Notes under the pieces: model-generated
Told to the model about the DNA's origin: nothing
Database searches by the model: none
Seen by the model: only the letters and a program-made list of their open reading frames with translations
Assembly: GCA_023151255.1 (NCBI GenBank)
Contig: JAKLJG010000002.1
Location: forward strand, 130,574 to 194,573
Origin: Cyclobacteriaceae bacterium
GTDB lineage: Bacteria; Bacteroidota; Bacteroidia; Cytophagales; Cyclobacteriaceae
Length of the DNA: 64,000 nt
Direction of reading: 5' to 3'
In this document: positions 46,300 through 53,449 of the stretch, piece after piece
Numbering within the stretch: the first letter of the stretch is position 1
How the letters are laid out: each line of letters begins with the position of its first letter
Position numbers and translations under genes: made by a program

Positions 46300-47388
46300 T
46301 TAACCCCCGATAAAGGGCAATTTCTGTACGAGAGCTTTAAGTAATTTTCCCCTCACATCAATAAAGATTTCTGATCCGGGTGAAGCATGACTGGTAGTAA
46401 CATAGCCCAGCCCAATACCCACACCCAGTACAGGCGACATGGTTCCGGAGGTTACTTTTCCGATGGCATTTCCTGATACATCTTTAATCAGGTAATCATG
46501 GCGGGGAATGCCTTTGTCGATCATCCTAAAGCCTACCAGTTTTTTCTTAACTCCTTCTTCCTTCTGTTTTTTTAGGTTAGAAGAATTGGTAAAGTCTTTG
46601 GTGAATTTGGTTATCCACCCCAGACCGGCTTCAATCGGAGAGGTGGTATCGTCAATATCGTTTCCATAAAGACAAAAACCCATTTCTAAACGAAGCGTGT
46701 CACGGGCACCCAGGCCAATGGGTTTGATATCGAATTCTTTACCGGCATCAAAAATGGCGTGCCATACCTTCTCCCCGTATTTTTTATTAACATAGATTTC
46801 AAAACCACCGGCACCGGTATAACCGGTGTTCGACATGATTACATCGGGAACGCCCGCAAATTCACCGATAGTAAAATGGTAGTATTTAATTACAGTTAAA
46901 TCTGTTTTTGTTAATTTTTGTAAAGTGGCTATGGCCTTCGGCCCCTGTACTGCAAACAGGCAGATGTCGTCTGAAATATTTTTCAGGTCAGCTCCTTTGG
47001 AGTTGTGGTTGCTTATCCAGTTCCAGTCTTTATCAATATTGCCTGCATTCACCACCAGCAGGTAATCTTCGTCTTTAATTTTGTAAACAATCAAATCATC
47101 CACAATTCCGCCTGTATCGTTGGGCAGGCAGGAGTACTGGGCCTGGCCGTTGATGAGTTTGGAGGCATCATTACTGGTAACTCGCTGGATAAGGTCTAAT
47201 GCATTTGGACCTTTTACCGTAAACTCGCCCATGTGCGATACATCGAACACACCCACACTGTTGCGTACAGCCATGTGCTCTTCAATGTCAGACGAATAAC
47301 GCACCGGCATGTTAAAACCGGCAAAGGATACCATTTTGCCTCCCAAACTGATGTGCAGATCGTTGAGGGGGATTTGCTTGATGTTCAT
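46300..47388 (-). CDS. gcvT: Glycine cleavage system aminomethyltransferase (T protein)
   Basis: 362 residues from the ATG at 47388 ([20 protein letters not shown]). It transfers the methylene group from H-protein-bound aminomethyl to tetrahydrofolate. Motifs include [23 protein letters not shown] near residue 53, [13 protein letters not shown] and the closing [18 protein letters not shown] region. The open frame extends upstream to 47496 only because the tRNA-derived repeat unit is open in that frame; the -7 box at 47406-47413 supports the shorter start. H and P proteins are not in the window. Confidence 0.96.
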   Translation of the reverse strand: MNIKQIPLNDLHISLGGKMVSFAGFNMPVRYSSDIEEHMAVRNSVGVFDVSHMGEFTVKGPNALDLIQRVTSNDASKLINGQAQYSCLPNDTGGIVDDLIVYKIKDEDYLLVVNAGNIDKDWNWISNHNSKGADLKNISDDICLFAVQGPKAIATLQKLTKTDLTVIKYYHFTIGEFAGVPDVIMSNTGYTGAGGFEIYVNKKYGEKVWHAIFDAGKEFDIKPIGLGARDTLRLEMGFCLYGNDIDDTTSPIEAGLGWITKFTKDFTNSSNLKKQKEEGVKKKLVGFRMIDKGIPRHDYLIKDVSGNAIGKVTSGTMSPVLGVGIGLGYVTTSHASPGSEIFIDVRGKLLKALVQKLPFIGG

Positions 47389-47405
47389 AGTGATATTGAA
47401 AGCTG

Positions 47406-47413
47406 CAAAAGTA
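47406..47413 (-). promoter_or_regulatory. Candidate -7 box for gcvT
   Basis: Minus strand reads TACTTTTG, an exact TAnnTTTG box 17 bases ahead of the gcvT ATG and outside the tandem units. No -33 TTTG at the correct distance. The same octamer lies before tRNA-Pro at 48220-48227. Confidence 0.5.
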
Positions 47414-47450
47414 GCAAGAATGTTTTTCTTTTGGCGATTGCAAGGATTTA

Positions 47451-47523
47451 TCGGGGTGAGAGGATTCGAACCTCCGACCTCTACGTCCCGAATCACGCCA
47501 CAGGCGTGACACTAGCCGGGCTT
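47451..47523 (-). pseudogene. tRNA-Pro-derived tail, distal copy
   Basis: Read on the minus strand, AGCCCGGCTAGTG (D-arm of tRNA-Pro) is followed by a perfect 17-base hairpin TCACGCC-TGT-GGCGTGA in place of the 5' anticodon-stem strand. Then come the intact anticodon loop, variable region, T-arm and 3' acceptor strand of tRNA-Pro. The 5' acceptor strand is missing, so no working tRNA can form. The stop codon of the GIY-YIG gene lies in the D-arm part. Confidence 0.85.
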
Positions 47524-47763
47524 AATAATTGAACTATCCTGCAGGAATCGTTTGGCTCCGCGTTTTTTGATTTTTCTTTCCAATGCAAGGGCATCGGCCC
47601 TGGCATTAACTTGTTGTTGCCAGAGGATTTTCCAAGGTTGTTCTTTTTTGGTGTGCCCGGCCTGATCACTATTATGTTCTTCCAGTCGTTTGTTCAGGTC
47701 GTGAGTTTGGCCAACATAGAACCTGCCGGATTTTAAACTTTGCAGGATATAAACGAAAAACAC
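47512..47763 (-). CDS. GIY-YIG nuclease-like protein, distal copy
   Basis: An 83-residue protein made of little more than a GIY-YIG domain: FVYILQSLKSGRFYVGQT (the VYI...YVG pair), catalytic arginine in NKRLEEHN near residue 29, and the metal-binding glutamate in ALERKIKK near residue 64. It uses a GTG start. It is identical to the proximal copy. Stand-alone proteins of this size are widespread and usually of unknown role. The stop codon lies inside tRNA-Pro-derived sequence. As a copy with no visible promoter of its own, it would rely on read-through from upstream. Confidence 0.88.
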   Translation of the reverse strand: MFFVYILQSLKSGRFYVGQTHDLNKRLEEHNSDQAGHTKKEQPWKILWQQQVNARADALALERKIKKRGAKRFLQDSSIIKPG

Positions 47764-47793
47764 GAATAGCCCCTCAAAAAAGGTTTTGAAAAG

Positions 47794-47866
47794 TCGGGGT
47801 GAGAGGATTCGAACCTCCGACCTCTACGTCCCGAATCACGCCACAGGCGTGACACTAGCCGGGCTT
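47794..47866 (-). pseudogene. tRNA-Pro-derived tail, proximal copy
   Basis: Identical to the distal tail: D-arm fragment, 17-base hairpin, then tRNA-Pro from the anticodon loop to the discriminator base. It lacks the 5' acceptor strand and anticodon-stem 5' strand. Its 3' end is followed by the next unit exactly as the intact tRNA is followed by this one. Confidence 0.85.
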
Positions 47867-48106
47867 AATAATTGAACTATCCTGCAGGAATCGTTTGGCT
47901 CCGCGTTTTTTGATTTTTCTTTCCAATGCAAGGGCATCGGCCCTGGCATTAACTTGTTGTTGCCAGAGGATTTTCCAAGGTTGTTCTTTTTTGGTGTGCC
48001 CGGCCTGATCACTATTATGTTCTTCCAGTCGTTTGTTCAGGTCGTGAGTTTGGCCAACATAGAACCTGCCGGATTTTAAACTTTGCAGGATATAAACGAA
48101 AAACAC
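47855..48106 (-). CDS. GIY-YIG nuclease-like protein, proximal copy
   Basis: Same 83-residue GIY-YIG protein as the distal copy, with GTG start at 48106. Only 30 bases separate it from the 3' end of the complete tRNA-Pro gene, and this leader holds no TAnnTTTG box, so it is probably transcribed with the tRNA and released by tRNA 3' processing. The protein ends ...SSIIKPG, with the last codons and stop inside the tRNA-derived D-arm sequence. Nuclease activity is inferred from the motif only. Confidence 0.88.
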   Translation of the reverse strand: MFFVYILQSLKSGRFYVGQTHDLNKRLEEHNSDQAGHTKKEQPWKILWQQQVNARADALALERKIKKRGAKRFLQDSSIIKPG

Positions 48107-48136
48107 GAATAGCCCCTCAAAAAAGGTTTTGAAAAG

Positions 48137-48211
48137 TCGGGGTGAGAGGATTCGAACCTCCGACCTCTACGTCCCGAACGTAGCGCACTAGCCGGGCTGT
48201 GCTACACCCCG
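48137..48211 (-). tRNA. tRNA-Pro (anticodon CGG)
   Basis: A complete cloverleaf on the minus strand: acceptor CGGGGTG/CACCCCG with discriminator A, D-arm with AGCCCGGCTA, anticodon stem CTACG/CGTAG around loop TTCGGGA (anticodon CGG), and T-loop TTCGAAT. CCA is not encoded. A TACTTTTG box lies 8 bases upstream. Its 3' 42 bases recur at the end of each tandem unit downstream. Confidence 0.96.
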
Positions 48212-48219
48212 AAGAGGTG

Positions 48220-48227
48220 CAAAAGTA
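48220..48227 (-). promoter_or_regulatory. Candidate -7 box for tRNA-Pro
   Basis: Minus strand TACTTTTG, an exact TAnnTTTG box ending 8 bases before the tRNA 5' end, which is a natural distance for tRNA transcription. It would also drive the GIY-YIG units. Confidence 0.55.
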
Positions 48228-48274
48228 ATGAGTTCGAACAATATTCTGAATGCCTTCCTTCAAATCATATAGAC

Positions 48275-48296
48275 CTTTACCTTGGTTTTGGTAAAG
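48275..48296. other. Hairpin upstream of the SET-domain gene
   Basis: CTTTACC and GGTAAAG form a perfect 7-base stem around an 8-base T/G-rich loop, 50 bases ahead of the SET gene. No T-tract follows. It may be an operator or a weak terminator; the evidence is only the symmetry. Confidence 0.35.
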
Positions 48297-48346
48297 CGGC
48301 TAAATCCGGTACAGTTCACAATTTCTGTTATCTTCGCGCCCGTTCT

Positions 48347-48853
48347 ATGGCGCTTTACGAAAAATATCTTTATGTAAAGAAATCAACCTTGCCGAATGCT
48401 GGCAAGGGTCTTTTTACCAGGGTTTTTATTCCCAAGGGAGTTAAGGTTGTTGAGTATAAAGGGAAGATTACCACCTGGAAGGAAGTTGAGGATGTGGATG
48501 GTAAGAATGCTTACATCTTTTACGTTAAACGCGATCATGTTATTGATGCCTGGAAAACCTTGCGCCACCTGGCCCGGTATGCCAACGATGCCCGCGGATT
48601 AAGCCGGGTAAAGGGTATTACCAATAATTGCGATTATATAACTGAAGGGCTGAAAGCATACATTGAATCAAAAAAAGACATTCCGGCAGGAGCCGAAATT
48701 TTTGTGGATTACGGTCCCGATTACTGGAAAGTAATACGCGAGAACCTGAAACTGGCCAGAAAGGAATCGAACGAAAAGAAGAAAAAAGGCAAAAAGGCCA
48801 GGCACTATAAGCGTAAAACCGCTAAGCGTATTGATACGCACATTCTTAAGTAA
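48347..48853 (+). CDS. SET-domain protein (putative protein-lysine methyltransferase)
   Basis: A 168-residue small SET-domain protein. The N-terminal SET strand LPNAGKGLFTRVFIPKGVKV is followed by VVEYKGKITTW, then by RYANDARG and NNCDY in place of the classical NHSxxPN, and by IFVDYGPDYW, which supplies the catalytic tyrosine region. The last ~35 residues are a lysine/arginine-rich tail that could bind nucleic acid or be methylated itself. Bacterial SET targets are mostly unknown. Its stop codon abuts the stop of the convergent TPR gene. Confidence 0.85.
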   Translation: MALYEKYLYVKKSTLPNAGKGLFTRVFIPKGVKVVEYKGKITTWKEVEDVDGKNAYIFYVKRDHVIDAWKTLRHLARYANDARGLSRVKGITNNCDYITEGLKAYIESKKDIPAGAEIFVDYGPDYWKVIRENLKLARKESNEKKKKGKKARHYKRKTAKRIDTHILK

Positions 48854-51784
48854 TTATTTACGCATCAGTATTTCGCGTGCGCGTTCGTGCGCCCCGGCAG
48901 CGTATTCATCAAATCCCAGGCGGGCTGCCTCCTCAGCATAGGCTATCAGCAACCGGTAAGAATATTTGTTAAGGTATATGGCATCGGTAAGCAGGTTGTA
49001 AACGAACAGGGGGTCGGAGGCGTGATTTTTAAAATAACGAACTGCTGCCAACATACCTTCTTCAAAAAAGGGATTATGAGTAGCTAATAGATGGTAATAT
49101 TGCTTTGCCTTCATGGCAGCGCCTTGTTGTTCAGCGGTCAATGCTTCATATAACAACCGTGTAGGTTTTTCTAATGGAGCGGCATCATCGGTAATTTTTG
49201 GCGAGTAACCTGCAGTGGCCACATCAATAAGCCACTGCGCATCTTTGATTTTCTGTTGCAGCGATTGCCGGGCGGGTTGTTGCCGGGCGGCCGAGGTAAT
49301 GTATTTCTTCGCTTGTTTCGGGCGAGCAAGTTTTAACTGGCGCATGCCCATTTCATAAAAAGCCAGGGCACGGTATTCCTTGTTCGTAAACTCGTTTATC
49401 AATTGATTAAAAATTACCGTATCGCGTGTGGTTAACCGATACCGGCAGAACTGGTATCGCTCCAGGTCGGAAAGTGAAGCCCTTGCAGACACCGGAATGG
49501 AAAGAATTTTTTGTAGTTGCCTGCCGATTTCCTTTACAACCGAATCCGAGTCTGCAAGTAATGCGTTACAAGCACGCAGCGCGTCTTCGCGTAAGCCCGC
49601 TTCGGCTAATGCAATGGCCTGGTAGTAACGGGCATCTTTATAATCGGTTTCAACCGCGTTGGCAAAATGCGATACAGTCAGTTCGGGCGCACCCTGCTCC
49701 AGTGCCCACAATCCAAGGGTGTAGTTATACTCGCCCTGCTTCGACTGGCTTAGGTATCCCAACTCGGCCAATATGGCCATAGCTTTTGTTACGTTGCCCT
49801 GATGATAGTAAACATGCGCCAGGGTTGACTTAAGCGCTTCGCTGTAATATTCGTTAGCCGGGTCTGAAGCAATTCGAAATGTGTTTTCGATGAAGGCGGT
49901 ATCCAGTTCTTTAAGCGCATATACAAGGTAATTATTGAGCCGTGTGGCGGTGAGCAGGTCCAGTTGTGTTTCATGAGGAGGTTGTTGAAAATTGATCTCT
50001 TGTTTTTGCAGCGTGGCTAGTGCCAGGGCATTGCTTTCAATGCCGGGGGTTTGCTGAAAGAGTTTGGAAACTGAATCAACGTTAACCGGGATAAACTCCT
50101 GGCCGATGAGCGCAAGAAAATTTGTTTCAGCTGTTGGCCTGGTAGCCTTGTTTTTACGGGCAAGTTCAAGTAAGGCAACAGCCGAATCGAGTTTATGTAC
50201 TTTGGCATAAGCAACTGCCAGGTTATTCTGTATATATGGAGAATTTATTTTTTGAAGTGCTTTACGGTATAACGGTATAGCCGCGAACGTGCTGCCTGCG
50301 CCAAGGTACAGGTTGCCCTGGTTAATCAGAGAGTATTCGGTGGGCCGTTTTCCGTTGGCCAGTTCATAATGATTGCTGGCTCTGTCGAAATTATTTCTGC
50401 GCCATTCCAGGTCGCCCAGTATGTAATTCGCGCGGTTGCTCTGAAATCCATACGATTTACTTTTTATGTAATAGGCTTCGGCAAAGGCAGGCTGGTCAAG
50501 TTTGCTGTACAGATCGCCCATGTTGTTGTAAAATCCTGAAAGCCCGTGGTACACATATTCTTTCCAATTCATATAAAAAACAAAGGCCAGCGTGGCGATA
50601 AAACCAGCCAGGCGAAAGGTAAAGTACGGCATACGGGTGGGCTGGTAAAGTACTTTGTGAACAGGATAATTTTCGGCCAGCATGACTATAAAATTTGATA
50701 TCACATACAACAGAAAGATGATTGCATACCCGATGTGGCTGAAAATAATGATGTCGCGGATGATTTTAAGTGCAGCATCGTTGTGGTTGCCTAACAGGTT
50801 GGCTGTTGTTGCGAAAGCTATGAAAGCCATGGCCATGTAGAAGTAGGCACCAAAAGGATAAAAGGGCACAATGTTTTCGTATTGTACTTCGCGGTTTTTA
50901 AATCCCCAGATGCCCAGCAGAGCCGAAGTGGTGAGGAGCAGGTAGAGGTTGATGTACAGGAAATTCCATTCGATAATTCGGGCCTCGTGAAAATACGCGA
51001 GCCACAGGTTAACCAGGTACACCATGCTGATGATGATAAAATGCCGGAGGCTTTTGCCGGTGGCTGTACCCTGGCTGGCCAAAAAAACGAAGGAGGCGGG
51101 TATCTCATGTGCAATCATAAGAACAAACAATACCGTAAGGACAAGGCCAGCGATGTAACCGGTGGATGAAAGGTGCAGAAATGGAAAGTAAGCCCCGGAG
51201 AAAAAGGCAATCAGAAAACCAAGCCCAAGGGTTACGGCCATGAATATCAGAAAGCGAAGCAGAAAAGCTGTGGTTGTTTTGATAAAACTGAAATAGAAAC
51301 TTATTAATACATATATGCCTATAATAGCAAGTGGCACAAGCTGGCCGGTAATTCCAAATAGCTGGAGTACTTCCAGGCGCAGGCTTATTACAAATAAGAT
51401 GAAGAGGCCCATGCCCACGTAGTACCAGAACCGTGACGTTAAGGTTGTGATTACCGTTAGGATAATGATGGCGCTGAGTACTAAACCTGCAAGAAACAGG
51501 TAGGAAGCTGTTGTGTTTGGTGTAATTGTGCTGCCCCGGAAAAACTCAAAGGTTAAATACGATTCAATTGGAATTGAAAACTCAAAGCTACCCACTTCAA
51601 AGGTGTGGGCAATAGTTTCCACCGTTCTTTGCTCGTGTAGTTTTTCCAATCGGGTAACATTGGCCGGGCCTTTAAAATAGCTGAGCCACAAAAAAAGCAT
51701 CCCGGCTGCTAATAAGGTACTGCACAGATACCAAAAGGCACGGTAATCACCCGACCAGTTTTTCCAGAAGTATAAAGATTGCAT
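48854..51784 (-). CDS. Large polytopic membrane protein with TPR repeats
   Basis: 976 residues from the ATG at 51784. The first ~410 residues hold a long series of hydrophobic helices (about ten or more), and the remaining ~560 residues are tetratricopeptide repeats, for example DLYSKLDQPAFAEAYYIKSK and AYAKVHKLDSAVALLELARK. No enzyme motif is seen. The layout (membrane half plus TPR half) suggests an envelope scaffold or a protein-interaction platform. A GTG at 51811 would add nine residues. I do not recognise a named family. Confidence 0.72.
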   Translation of the reverse strand: MQSLYFWKNWSGDYRAFWYLCSTLLAAGMLFLWLSYFKGPANVTRLEKLHEQRTVETIAHTFEVGSFEFSIPIESYLTFEFFRGSTITPNTTASYLFLAGLVLSAIIILTVITTLTSRFWYYVGMGLFILFVISLRLEVLQLFGITGQLVPLAIIGIYVLISFYFSFIKTTTAFLLRFLIFMAVTLGLGFLIAFFSGAYFPFLHLSSTGYIAGLVLTVLFVLMIAHEIPASFVFLASQGTATGKSLRHFIIISMVYLVNLWLAYFHEARIIEWNFLYINLYLLLTTSALLGIWGFKNREVQYENIVPFYPFGAYFYMAMAFIAFATTANLLGNHNDAALKIIRDIIIFSHIGYAIIFLLYVISNFIVMLAENYPVHKVLYQPTRMPYFTFRLAGFIATLAFVFYMNWKEYVYHGLSGFYNNMGDLYSKLDQPAFAEAYYIKSKSYGFQSNRANYILGDLEWRRNNFDRASNHYELANGKRPTEYSLINQGNLYLGAGSTFAAIPLYRKALQKINSPYIQNNLAVAYAKVHKLDSAVALLELARKNKATRPTAETNFLALIGQEFIPVNVDSVSKLFQQTPGIESNALALATLQKQEINFQQPPHETQLDLLTATRLNNYLVYALKELDTAFIENTFRIASDPANEYYSEALKSTLAHVYYHQGNVTKAMAILAELGYLSQSKQGEYNYTLGLWALEQGAPELTVSHFANAVETDYKDARYYQAIALAEAGLREDALRACNALLADSDSVVKEIGRQLQKILSIPVSARASLSDLERYQFCRYRLTTRDTVIFNQLINEFTNKEYRALAFYEMGMRQLKLARPKQAKKYITSAARQQPARQSLQQKIKDAQWLIDVATAGYSPKITDDAAPLEKPTRLLYEALTAEQQGAAMKAKQYYHLLATHNPFFEEGMLAAVRYFKNHASDPLFVYNLLTDAIYLNKYSYRLLIAYAEEAARLGFDEYAAGAHERAREILMRK

Positions 51785-51914
51785 GTGTAAGTATAGAAAA
51801 TTATGAGGCACACGGCCGCGTTCTGTTAATTTAATTTTAATGCATTAACATAATGGTAAGCATTGCGTAATGTGCCGGTTTACTAAGCTTAATAACCATG
51901 GTGTAATTTCGAAC

Positions 51915-52436
51915 ATGCTATTTAAAATGTCATTACCGGTGTTCTTGATGGTTGGTTCGCTTGTGGCGGGTATGTTTATTTCTGAGGATAACAAGTCGGC
52001 CATGATACGGAGTAAGTTACCGGAAGTCACGACAAACGGTGTGAATTCGCTGGTGTATTTACTCAATAATGAGCCGTTTATTTCTTCACAGGTACAAACA
52101 CAGGTACATAATTTCGATCAATCAGTCTGCTTGTCGTTTAGGTCGGGTGCTGACTCTGCCGAAAGGCTTTCGTTTGTTATTAACACAAAAGCCCTTAAGC
52201 CGGGCACTTACCTGCTGGATGAGCCGGGAACAGCATACGTGCATTTTCAATTGCAACGCAATACCTGCCTGTACACGTCAGATGAATTTTATCAGGGCGT
52301 CCTGACAATCACTGGTCATGATGAGAATCTGGATATGATTTCGGGCATGTTCGAATTTCTGGCTTTTTCCCAGTCGTGCAACACCGCTATCCGGTGTACT
52401 AACGGCCGGTTCTCTGCTTCCTATAAAACCAACTAA
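51915..52436 (+). CDS. Hypothetical exported protein
   Basis: 173 residues from the ATG at 51915, with a signal-peptide-like N-terminus (LFKMSLPVFLMVGSLVAGMF). An ATG at 51870 in the same frame is also possible. The body is beta-rich with polar residues and several cysteines (VCLSF, NTCLY, SCNTAIRC) that could form disulfides. A segment near the end (GVLTITGHDENLDMISGMFEF) resembles a beta-sandwich type seen in Bacteroidota proteins of unknown function. It is divergent from the TPR gene. Confidence 0.55.
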   Translation: MLFKMSLPVFLMVGSLVAGMFISEDNKSAMIRSKLPEVTTNGVNSLVYLLNNEPFISSQVQTQVHNFDQSVCLSFRSGADSAERLSFVINTKALKPGTYLLDEPGTAYVHFQLQRNTCLYTSDEFYQGVLTITGHDENLDMISGMFEFLAFSQSCNTAIRCTNGRFSASYKTN

Positions 52437-52439
52437 AGT

Positions 52440-52727
52440 TTACTCAATAACTTTAGGCACTTTGAAGAAAGCCCCATCGGCAGCAGGGGCCTGACTAAGC
52501 GCTTGGCTGCGGTCGAGATGGTCACCAACTTCATCTTCGCGAAAGGCATTAAGTTCATGACTCATGGAAGTGAGCGGCTCTACCCCTGTGGTGTCAACTT
52601 CCTGTAATTTTTCTACCCACGTCAGAATGGCATTCATATCGGCAAGCATCTGTTCGGCCTCAGCCGGATTAAGTTCAAGCCGGGCCAGGTGAGCCAGTTT
52701 ATCCAGCAAAGCCTGTTCAAGTTGCAT
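52440..52727 (-). CDS. gatC: Asp-tRNA(Asn)/Glu-tRNA(Gln) amidotransferase subunit C
   Basis: GatC, 95 residues, the small stabilising subunit of the GatCAB complex that makes Gln-tRNA(Gln) and/or Asn-tRNA(Asn). Family features are LAHLARLELNPAEAEQM, ILTWVEKLQEVDTTGVEPL and the closing DGAFFKVPKVIE. gatA and gatB are not adjacent, so subunits are scattered. Its ATG overlaps the 3' end of the acyltransferase gene by 11 bases. Confidence 0.94.
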   Translation of the reverse strand: MQLEQALLDKLAHLARLELNPAEAEQMLADMNAILTWVEKLQEVDTTGVEPLTSMSHELNAFREDEVGDHLDRSQALSQAPAADGAFFKVPKVIE

Positions 52728-53445
52728 AGTGCTTGTTCAGTTCGGTTTGAATAACGGAATAGAGTTGTTGCTTCAATGCCGTCATGTCTTCCAGGGTTTT
52801 ACCCGAAGTTTCTATCGGTTCATGAAAGACCAGTTTTACATGGCCCCAGCGAAGCAGAAACCTATCCGGAGGTAAAATTAACCGGTTGTAGGGCATGGTT
52901 ACCGGAACCAGCGGAATTTGTTTTTCGATGGCCACGCGAAAGGCGCCATCTTTTAAGCGGGCCAGTATGGGTTCTTTTTCCGATATGATACCACCTTCCG
53001 GGTAGATCACCAGGCTTTTACCTTCGTCAACAGCCCGGCATGAACGAATGAATGTGTTGAATTTGCTTTTAAGTTTTGTGCGGTCAACCGTGATGTGCAG
53101 TTTGCGGTACATAAAACCGAACAGCGGAATGTTTTCCATATCGTTCTTGCCTACAAAAATGGTGTTGTGCTTATTCAGGCCCATCGCGGGAATATCCAGA
53201 TAAGAGAAATGGTTAGGACAAAAAATGTATTGCTTGCGCGGGTTGGGTTTAAACCGCCACTCAATTTTAACCGGCAGAAAAGTGAAGAAGAATAACAAAT
53301 GGGCCCACCACCGGTTAAGGATGCCTACCAGGTGATGCTTACGCTGAAAGAAAATGGGTATCAGCAGCGGAAAAAAGAAAATTAAAAAAAGGATACCAAA
53401 CACCAACAGGGCATATCCGGTGTAGAGTACCCTTAAAATTTTCAT
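52717..53445 (-). CDS. 1-acyl-sn-glycerol-3-phosphate acyltransferase (PlsC family)
   Basis: A 242-residue membrane acyltransferase that makes phosphatidic acid or a related lipid. The catalytic H-x4-D is seen in NHFSYLD near residue 78 and the glycerol-phosphate-binding motif in YPEGGI near residue 150. Two hydrophobic N-terminal helices anchor it (YALLVFGILFLIFFFPLLIP). It overlaps gatC by 11 bases and follows the M24 peptidase by 4 bases, so the three form one transcript. Confidence 0.9.
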   Translation of the reverse strand: MKILRVLYTGYALLVFGILFLIFFFPLLIPIFFQRKHHLVGILNRWWAHLLFFFTFLPVKIEWRFKPNPRKQYIFCPNHFSYLDIPAMGLNKHNTIFVGKNDMENIPLFGFMYRKLHITVDRTKLKSKFNTFIRSCRAVDEGKSLVIYPEGGIISEKEPILARLKDGAFRVAIEKQIPLVPVTMPYNRLILPPDRFLLRWGHVKLVFHEPIETSGKTLEDMTALKQQLYSVIQTELNKHYAT

Positions 53446-53449
53446 GTTT

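Larger units (their letters stand above)
47451..47793 (-). repeat. 343-base GIY-YIG/tRNA-tail unit, distal copy
   Basis: Unit B of a perfect tandem pair. On the minus strand it runs from just after the tRNA 3' end of unit A, through a GIY-YIG gene, to its own copy of the tRNA-Pro 3' end (42 bases at 47451-47492, identical to the intact tRNA). By eye it is identical over its whole length to 47794-48136. The DNA beyond 47451 is unique and leads to gcvT. Confidence 0.93.
47794..48136 (-). repeat. 343-base GIY-YIG/tRNA-tail unit, proximal copy
   Basis: Unit A, directly after the intact tRNA-Pro on the minus strand. It starts with a 30-base leader, carries the GIY-YIG gene and ends with the 42-base tRNA 3' copy at 47794-47835. 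Identity with the distal unit appears complete, which implies a recent duplication or ongoing homogenisation. Confidence 0.93.

Noticed and set aside
47389-47496. A 36-residue N-terminal extension of GcvT
   Set aside because: The open frame runs through the tRNA-derived tail of the distal unit (peptide [11 protein letters not shown] is translated tRNA T-arm). The ATG at 47388 matches the family start and lies just after a -7 box.
47451-48211. A CRISPR array or classic insertion sequence at the tandem repeat
   Set aside because: Units are 343 bases with a coding gene, no short repeat-spacer pattern, no terminal inverted repeats and no transposase.
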